Made by a program: the position numbers and the translations under genes
Shown here: positions 58,924 through 64,000 of the stretch, piece after piece
Numbering within the stretch: position 1 is the first letter of the stretch
How the letters are laid out: every line of letters begins with the position of its first letter
Source of the DNA: Streptomyces sp. F001
GTDB taxonomy: Bacteria > Actinomycetota > Actinomycetes > Streptomycetales > Streptomycetaceae
DNA: 64,000 nucleotides
NCBI RefSeq assembly: GCF_004187715.1
Contig: NZ_QZWF01000002.1
Location: forward strand, 744,001 to 808,000
Reading direction: 5' to 3'
The notes under the pieces: model-generated
Seen by the model: only the letters and a program-made list of their open reading frames with translations
The model's database searches: none
Told to the model about the DNA's origin: nothing

Positions 58924-60129
58924 GTGCCTGCCCGAACATCATCACCCCTGCCCTCCGGGCTGGGACAACTGGCCCTCCCGAGCCTTCACGGCACCCCACA
59001 GGACGCCGCTAACCTGCGTCGGTTCCTGATCTGGGTGCCTGATCCACGCGGCCATCGAGGACGGCGGTATCCGATGCTGCCCTTGTTGTGTGCGGCCGCC
59101 GCGGCCGTGCTGGCCGGCGCCCGCTCCCTTGTCGCGATCGGCGAATGGACCACCGACGCCCCGCCGTCTGTCCTGGGCGACCTCGGCTTCCCGCCCGACC
59201 CGCTCACCGGCATCCAGGCCGTACCGCATCCGGCCACCATCCGTCGTCTGCTCCAACGCCTCGACGGCGACGCGCTCGACGCGGCGATCGGCGCTTACCT
59301 GCGGGCCAGAACAACACCACCGCAACCGTCCGAACCGCCTTCGAAGCCCGCGCTGCGGGCGATCTCGGTCGACGGCAAGACCGTCCGCAGCTCCCGCACC
59401 CGCACCACGACCGCGATCCAGCTGCTGGCCGCGATGGACCACCACGGCGTGGTCCTGGCCCAGCGGCAGATCGCCTCCAAGAGCAACGAGATCCCCGCCT
59501 TCCAGCCCCTACTGGACGCCATCGACCTCACCGGCAGCGTGCTGACCGGCGACGCCCTGCACATCCAACACGGCCACGGCGCCTACCTCCGCAAGCGGGG
59601 CGCCCACTACCTGGCCATCGTCAAGAAGAACCATCCCGGCCTGTATGCCCAGGTCAGGAAGCTTCCCTGGGTCGAGATCCCACTCGACCACCACACCCGC
59701 GGCAAGGCCCACCACCGCGATGAGATCCGTCGGCTCAAGGTCGCCGCGTTCCGCCACCTCGACTATCCCGGCTCCCTCCAGGCCCTCCAAGTCGTGCGCT
59801 GGCGCCGCGACCTGAGCACCGGGAAGCTGACGATCGAGCGCGTCTACCTGATCACCAGCCTGGACGTCTACGACGCCACCCCGGCCGAGCTCGCCGCCTG
59901 GATCAGAGGCCACTGGGGCATCGAAAACCTCCTGCACCACGTGCGGGACCGCACCTTCCGCGAAGACGACTCCAAGATCCGCACCGGCGCCCTGCCCCGC
60001 ACCATGGCGAGCCCGCGCAACCTCGCCATCGGCGTCTTCCGCCAGAACGGCAGGACCAACATCGCCGCCGCCCTCCGCCACACCAGCCGCGACTACACCC
60101 GGCCCCTACGAGCCCTCGGCCTCACCTGA
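58924..60129 (+). mobile_element. ISAs1-family transposase gene, apparently intact
   Basis: This 401-residue protein reads as a complete ISAs1 transposase: [46 protein letters not shown] (catalytic Asp), [16 protein letters not shown] (second Asp), [21 protein letters not shown] (catalytic Glu) and [14 protein letters not shown]. No stop or frameshift interrupts it. The right end may be the CCCTG near 60162 and the left end the CAGGG near 58840, but the inverted repeats match only over a few bases and I see no target duplication, so the ends are uncertain. It lies directly upstream of the unusual protease/Cys-rich operon. Confidence 0.85.
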
Positions 60130-60322
60130 CGAACCCGGACAGATCTCGATCACGCAATGGCCCTGGCTGTCGGACGGTTAACGGTTCCAGTATTTCCAAC
60201 CCAAGTATTTTCCGATTCACCTAGGCTGCACTCCATCCCGTTTGCATGTCCGGCCTGGTCGTGGTTGATTGGGAGTGACGGGGTCTAATGACGAGGACAG
60301 GGGGTAACTCGAAGGGGCAGCT

Positions 60323-60672
60323 ATGGGTGACGCCGTCCTAAGAATCGATAGCCTTCTTTGCGTAAAAGCAGAGGAAGCCGGGTCTGACGAAGTGAAAATT
60401 CGGCGAGATGGGCTTGACATCTGACCCTCCTCCAGTGACGGTTTCCCAATATCAAACGGGACGTCGGCGGTAATTGCTAAGGATTTTTTCTTCGGCGGCG
60501 CCACCGACACTGTTATTTCGCTTTGGGACGCTGACGAGTTGAGCGCAGACAACCCCCTTGGAAGCGCACCATCCCGGCGAGTGAGGCTGGTACCGGCTTT
60601 CACACCAAGGAAATAATCGGCCCGGGTTCACACTACAAGATAAAATCCCGGGTCGGGGAAATTCAGTTCTGA
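60323..60672 (+). pseudogene. Decayed small beta-sandwich (C2-like) protein, paralogue of the gene at 63664
   Basis: AAGGGG precedes an ATG at 60323 that reads VLRIDSLLCVKAEEAGSDEV then KIRRDGLDI, meets TGA at 60422 where Trp (TGG) would fit, and continues in frame through AVIAKDFFFGGATDTVISLW and DADELSADNPLGS. Near 60551-60570 the frame shifts, and the next frame completes it as EAGTGFHTKEIIGPGSHYKI and ends at 60672. Aligned to the right-edge protein, ISLWDADELSADNPLGS matches VSLWEWDSGSGDDHIGS and IIGPGSHYKI matches LIGDGSDYDV. The original gene would have been first in the operon, 15 bases before the protease. Confidence 0.7.
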
Positions 60673-60687
60673 GAGCGCTCTGGGCAT

Positions 60688-61614
60688 ATGACGAGGAACA
60701 AATCCGCGCGAGAGTGGCAGTGCATTCCCATGAATCCCGACATCCATGTAACCTCTCGGCGACCCGTTGCCTTGGCGGGCCTCTCACAACTCATGGCTAG
60801 AAGCGTAGGAGCAGCTGATCTGAAGGTGGGTCTCCCAGATGGCCCAGTGGTGGTTGGGCATCCGGGATTTTCTGCCGCAAAGATCAAGTGGTTCTGTCAA
60901 GGGGATGTGGCAGAACTCGGGGCGCGTGACGTCGCGGCTGTACATGCCACGTCCACCGCAGGCATCCTGGTGGCTGGGCGCCGGTCGGGTGCACTGGGTA
61001 TCTGCCCGGAAATCACGCTTGTCACTCGTTCTGTCTTCCGTTCTCCGGCAGCACGTTCTGCAGGTACCACCACATGGATGGAACTGGCTGACGCGCTAGT
61101 GGAGCTCGCGGACGCCGGTGCACGCATCGTGAACATGAGCCTCTCTCTGGCAACGGGTATTTCCATGGAACATCGTGCCGTGCAGGATGCACTCGACTAT
61201 GTGGCCGCTCATGGTGTGATCGTGGTGGCCGCCGCCGGCAACGAGGGCGCAATCAACAGCACGGTTGTCACCCGTCACCGGTCAGTTCTCCCGGTCGTGG
61301 CTTACAACCTTCAGGGTCGGCCTTGGCAGATTTCTAATATCGGACGGTCGATCGGTCAGCGGGGCATCGGGGTGGTGGTGGACGGATTGATGAGCCTGGG
61401 TGCGCACGGAATGCTCCGGCCGTTCGGCGGGACTAGCGCGGCGGCAGCCGTCGTCACTGGTGCCGTGGCTCTCATCTTGTCCGAGCTTCCGAAGACCACG
61501 CCTGAGGAACTTATCTCCGCGATGAAAGGAGCGCCGTCGCGCCGCACATCGGTCGTGCCTCCCTTGATGAACGCCTGGCGTGCATTTGAGTCGTTGCTCG
61601 CAGCACGAAGCTGA
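60688..61614 (+). CDS. Compact S8 subtilisin-like protease resembling PatA/PatG cyanobactin proteases
   Basis: This 308-residue protein has no signal peptide. The catalytic set is visible: Asp51 in LKVGLPDGPVVVGHPGF, His86 in AAVHATSTAGILVAG, Asn185 in AAAGNEG and Ser250 in FGGTSAAAAVVTGA. The DGPV-x-x-x-HPxF motif and the short 35-residue gap between Asp and His are characteristic of the PatA/PatG family, which cut precursor peptides in cyanobactin production; PatG also cyclises. The N-terminal 42 residues end in a helix LAGLSQLMARSVGAA as in that family. It lies 15 bases after the beta-sandwich relic and 47 bases before the PatG-domain gene, so one operon is likely. Substrate unknown. Confidence 0.8.
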   Translation: MTRNKSAREWQCIPMNPDIHVTSRRPVALAGLSQLMARSVGAADLKVGLPDGPVVVGHPGFSAAKIKWFCQGDVAELGARDVAAVHATSTAGILVAGRRSGALGICPEITLVTRSVFRSPAARSAGTTTWMELADALVELADAGARIVNMSLSLATGISMEHRAVQDALDYVAAHGVIVVAAAGNEGAINSTVVTRHRSVLPVVAYNLQGRPWQISNIGRSIGQRGIGVVVDGLMSLGAHGMLRPFGGTSAAAAVVTGAVALILSELPKTTPEELISAMKGAPSRRTSVVPPLMNAWRAFESLLAARS

Positions 61615-61661
61615 CAGCAGCCCTGGTCACCGCATGGATCTAGAAAGAAGGCGGTGAGCTC

Positions 61662-62669
61662 ATGGACGAGCCCACGGTATCCGCTGCCGAGTCACCCCCC
61701 GTTGCGCGCGATCCATCGGTCGGGCGTGCGACGAGCAGCGGGACGGTTCCCTCTGCCGAGGTATCCGCCCCTGGCGTGAGCCTCGCATCATCAGCCGCCG
61801 CGGAGTCTTTGCAAGCACACGAAAAGTCACCTTGCGGGTGCGGTGGCTGCGGTCGGGCCGTCCCCGCGGCTGACGGCCTAGGCCGTCCTTCCGAGGCGTA
61901 CCCGCCGTTCGTGTATGCGGTGGGCCGACTTGAGCCCCGCATTCCCAGCCTCGGGATAGAAAAAGAGTTTGCCCAGGCGACCGGCCGCGCCGAGACGGCC
62001 AACCTGACGGACAGGCAGGCTCTACACGCCGTCCTATCGGATCCCCAGAGCCGCTATCTTGCCAAGCACCTGTGCTATGTGCTGGTGATCCAGGGGATCG
62101 ACACCTACATCCTGCGTCCACGTGATCCCGCAGACTACGGCGTGCTCGTGGACGCGATCGGTCCGTCACCGCAGGCAAATGATCTCCACGTGGTAGTCGG
62201 ACTACGAGGCCCCCTCGCCCCGCCCGACTTCTGCAACGGTCTCATGCTTCCCCTAGTGGCGTTCGATCAGATATACGCCTTCGATGCCGACTCACTCGTC
62301 GCGGGTCTGCCCAAACCGGATGACCTCGACGAGGAGTCGTTCCGGTCAGCCTCTCGGGAGCTCTTCGACCGGGTGATGCAGATCACCGACAACGCTGGCT
62401 CGTCCGACGAGCACCGTGCCCTCAACTACTGCGCGGTGCGATACGCGCAGATATACACGAATACTGCTCATGCCTTCGCATCGGGGCGTTCCCTCACAGC
62501 CATTGAGACGCGGCCGTCGCGGCTCAGCGGTAGCAGGAGCATTCAAGACGTGGTGTTCTCCTATACCAACCGGACGACCGACGTGACAGAGAAGTGCTTC
62601 GTTCGGGTCGATGTGACGGAAGAGTTTCCCTTCCTCGTCACAAAGCTGTCTCCGTACTACGACCGGTGA
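61662..62669 (+). CDS. PatG-like accessory-domain protein with N-terminal Cys motif
   Basis: This 335-residue protein starts at ATG 61662 behind AAGAAGG. Residues 1-75 are disordered-looking (Ser/Ala/Pro) and carry CGCGGCG (Cys58, 60, 63). From residue 82 it follows the non-protease part of PatG as I recall it: FVYAVGRLEPRIPSLGIEKE, a central LCYVLVIQGIDTYILRPRDP, DEHRALNYCAVRYAQIY and a closing VRVDVTEEFPFLVTKLSPYY. In cyanobacteria this part is fused to the protease; here it is a separate protein next to it. Its function is unknown even in PatG. It probably works as partner of the 60688 protease. Confidence 0.7.
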   Translation: MDEPTVSAAESPPVARDPSVGRATSSGTVPSAEVSAPGVSLASSAAAESLQAHEKSPCGCGGCGRAVPAADGLGRPSEAYPPFVYAVGRLEPRIPSLGIEKEFAQATGRAETANLTDRQALHAVLSDPQSRYLAKHLCYVLVIQGIDTYILRPRDPADYGVLVDAIGPSPQANDLHVVVGLRGPLAPPDFCNGLMLPLVAFDQIYAFDADSLVAGLPKPDDLDEESFRSASRELFDRVMQITDNAGSSDEHRALNYCAVRYAQIYTNTAHAFASGRSLTAIETRPSRLSGSRSIQDVVFSYTNRTTDVTEKCFVRVDVTEEFPFLVTKLSPYYDR

Positions 62670-62691
62670 CGGCAGGAGGAGGTCGGCCAAC

Positions 62692-63588
62692 ATGCCAGTC
62701 CCGACCGCTACGGCGGAGGCCTCTCTGTACCGTACGAGTGGCGCATACCGGTCAGCCCCCGGCCGGGTGCGATCCCGCACGAACACAAACATCGCACCGG
62801 CCGGCAGCTGCTATAGCGACTGCATAGCGACCTGCGACTACGAAATGACCAGCTACGAATGTAAAAAGTTTTGCCAGCAGCAGTGCAGCGGGCCTCCGTC
62901 GCCTCCGCCCTGTAACGGAGAATTGTGCATTACGGACTTCGGGCAGAGCCGCTGTTGCCCCTACGGGAGCACCTGCTGCTACGGCTACGAATACCCGTCA
63001 GCGCGCTCGGTCATCGGCTGCTGTCCGCCCGGGAGGGAATGCTGCGGGGGCAAGTGCTGTGAACCTGGGCACACATGTTGTGCTCCGAGGGGGTTTGGTC
63101 CGAATAACTGCTGTCCACCCGGCCAGGAATGCTGCGACGGCGTGTGCTACACACCGGGCCCCGGGACCTCCTGCAAAGACGGAACTATTTGTACTCAGGG
63201 TCGCGTCAGCTGCGGCGGACGATGCTGTGAATCAGGGGAGGAATGCGTAGGTGGCAAGTGCTGCAAGCCGGGTCCCCCGTGCGGTGGCGGGCGATGCTGC
63301 GAGGGAGAGCAATGCATAGGGAACGTGTGCTGCCCGCAGGAACGTTCCACGACGGCCGGGTGCTGTCCCGCAGGACAGGTCGCCTGCAGAGTGCGCGTAT
63401 TCCCCCCGTCAGGGTCGGCCGCGGACTTCGAACCTGCACCGTACACCGAGGAGCGATGCTGCCCGCCAGGCTGGTCGTGCGTCTCTGACACACCCTGCCC
63501 CCAGGGCAAGTGCGCCAAAGGAACATGCTGTCCGCATGGGCAGCGGGCGAAGTTCGACGCCTCTTCAGGCGCGCTGTATTGTGTATAG
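62692..63588 (+). CDS. Cysteine-rich repeat protein (50 Cys in 298 residues), unknown function
   Basis: AGGAGGAGG at 62674-62682 precedes the ATG at 62692. Residues 1-39 are Cys-free, Ser/Thr/Arg-rich and lack a signal peptide. Residues 40-66 hold a helical CxxxC hairpin (CYSDCIATCD, CKKFCQQQC). After a Pro-rich linker the rest is a chain of short modules of the type CCPxGxxCCxGxCC (for example CCPPGRECCGGKCC and CCPPGQECCDGVC), resembling granulin or EGF-like knots. It ends LYCV. Such a protein could be a stiff disulfide-bonded extracellular product, metal binder or protease substrate. Its place behind the protease/PatG-like pair suggests it is their client. A strong terminator follows. Confidence 0.8.
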   Translation: MPVPTATAEASLYRTSGAYRSAPGRVRSRTNTNIAPAGSCYSDCIATCDYEMTSYECKKFCQQQCSGPPSPPPCNGELCITDFGQSRCCPYGSTCCYGYEYPSARSVIGCCPPGRECCGGKCCEPGHTCCAPRGFGPNNCCPPGQECCDGVCYTPGPGTSCKDGTICTQGRVSCGGRCCESGEECVGGKCCKPGPPCGGGRCCEGEQCIGNVCCPQERSTTAGCCPAGQVACRVRVFPPSGSAADFEPAPYTEERCCPPGWSCVSDTPCPQGKCAKGTCCPHGQRAKFDASSGALYCV

Positions 63589-63598
63589 CAAAGACGTG

Positions 63599-63636
63599 AG
63601 TGAACGGCTCCGGGCTGAGATCCGGAGCCGTTCACT
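63599..63636. terminator. Shared hairpin terminator
   Basis: AGTGAACGGCTCCGG (63599-63613) and CCGGAGCCGTTCACT (63622-63636) form a perfect 15-base-pair stem with an 8-base loop, between the convergent Cys-rich gene and the beta-sandwich gene. Confidence 0.9.
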
Positions 63637-63663
63637 GGGGCACATGGATAAGTTCCGTTGCCC

Positions 63664-64000
63664 TCATGGGTTGAATGCTTCTTCGACCTGATAGAAGACG
63701 TCGTAGTCGGAGCCGTCGCCTATCAGGTTGAAGGCCCGCTCTCCGTCATCAACCTGACTGGCGCTGACGAAAAAGCTACCGATGTGATCGTCACCGGAGC
63801 CGGAATCCCATTCCCATAGGCTGACCTTCGCTATGGTGTCGAAGGCCCGTGATTGGTTGACGATCTTTTCTTGGCCGGAATCGATCGCCGTGCCGCGCGG
63901 ACCACCGAAAACCAGGACCCCGTCAATCTTGATTTGGAGATCGTCCGCACCCGCACCGTCGGTCGTCTCGTTGCACTTAACCTTGTTGATGATCACGAAC
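63664..64000 (-). CDS. Small beta-sandwich (C2-like) protein, 5' end at or beyond the window edge
   Basis: At least 110 residues are visible: KVKCNETTDGAGADDLQIKI, DGVLVFGGPRG, KVSLWEWDSGSGDDHIGSFF and LIGDGSDYDVFYQVEEAFNP. Asp-rich loops at the ends of predicted strands (TTDGAGADD, WDSGSGDDH) suggest calcium binding as in C2-like folds. A GTG at 63996 could start it, but the frame stays open to the edge, and alignment to the decayed copy at 60323 predicts about four more residues upstream, so the true start may be just outside. It converges on the protease operon and is the intact relative of its first gene. Function unknown. Confidence 0.75.
   Translation of the reverse strand, partial: FVIINKVKCNETTDGAGADDLQIKIDGVLVFGGPRGTAIDSGQEKIVNQSRAFDTIAKVSLWEWDSGSGDDHIGSFFVSASQVDDGERAFNLIGDGSDYDVFYQVEEAFNP

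Noticed and set aside
58840..60166. CAGGG/CCCTG ends as confirmed terminal inverted repeats of the ISAs1 element
   Set aside because: Only about five bases match and no target-site duplication is visible, so I did not assign element ends.
60422..60424. In-frame TGA considered as selenocysteine or programmed readthrough
   Set aside because: The position looks like a lost Trp codon, and a second lesion (a frameshift near 60560) follows. Simple decay explains both.

Overview
The window looks like a Streptomyces-type actinomycete chromosome, probably an accessory part such as an arm. Base composition is very GC-rich, third codon positions are mostly G or C, GTG and TTG starts are common, and several genes appear leaderless. 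Familiar Streptomyces genes support this: a Streptomyces griseus aminopeptidase homologue, Tat-exported glycosidases and a 24-residue bL37-type ribosomal peptide. Everything here was read by eye. Family names come from motif recognition, not from searches.

Layout. 1-5.7 kb: edge of a gene, a secreted lamin-tail protein, bL37, a universal stress protein, DUF2267, an ABC-F relic and an alpha/beta hydrolase. 5.7-10.3 kb: a transposase graveyard (TnpB-like, IS3, IS5, ISNCY relics) around a GNAT enzyme, a permuted tRNA-Asp-like remnant, and an iron-sulfur-type regulator paired with a DUF3291 gene. 10.4-21.4 kb: an MFS exporter, a protoglobin, and small redox enzymes (four SDR/NmrA-like proteins, an ABM monooxygenase, an HSL-type hydrolase) with TetR and AraC regulators. 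22-26 kb: secreted M28 aminopeptidase, DUF2235 hydrolase, LysE exporter. 26.2-38.6 kb: four large exported glycosidases (GH106, GH127, a frameshifted GH106-like protein, GH78), suited to rhamnose- and arabinose-containing plant polysaccharides. 39.0-49.4 kb: a LacI-controlled sugar locus with an ABC importer, a GH38 alpha-mannosidase and a GH2 beta-galactosidase. 49.7-57.8 kb: a 1238-residue secreted subtilase, an AGPS-like FAD enzyme with an MFS transporter, and a divergent LysR gene. 57.8-60.1 kb: IS630 and CHAT relics and an apparently intact ISAs1-family transposase gene.

60.3-64.0 kb is the most unusual part. It is less GC-biased and sits just after the ISAs1 element. A + strand operon encodes (A) a decayed small beta-sandwich protein, (B) a compact subtilisin resembling the PatA/PatG cyanobactin proteases, (C) a separate protein resembling the non-protease part of PatG, with an added Cys motif, and (D) a 298-residue protein with 50 cysteines. 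Convergent with it at the window edge is an intact relative of A. I read this as a split PatG-like proteolytic module with a Cys-rich candidate partner or substrate. Function is inference only.

The two carbohydrate loci have palindromic operator candidates in their control regions. The TetR/SDR and regulator/DUF3291 pairs have clear local operators, so much of the region appears to be under local specific control.
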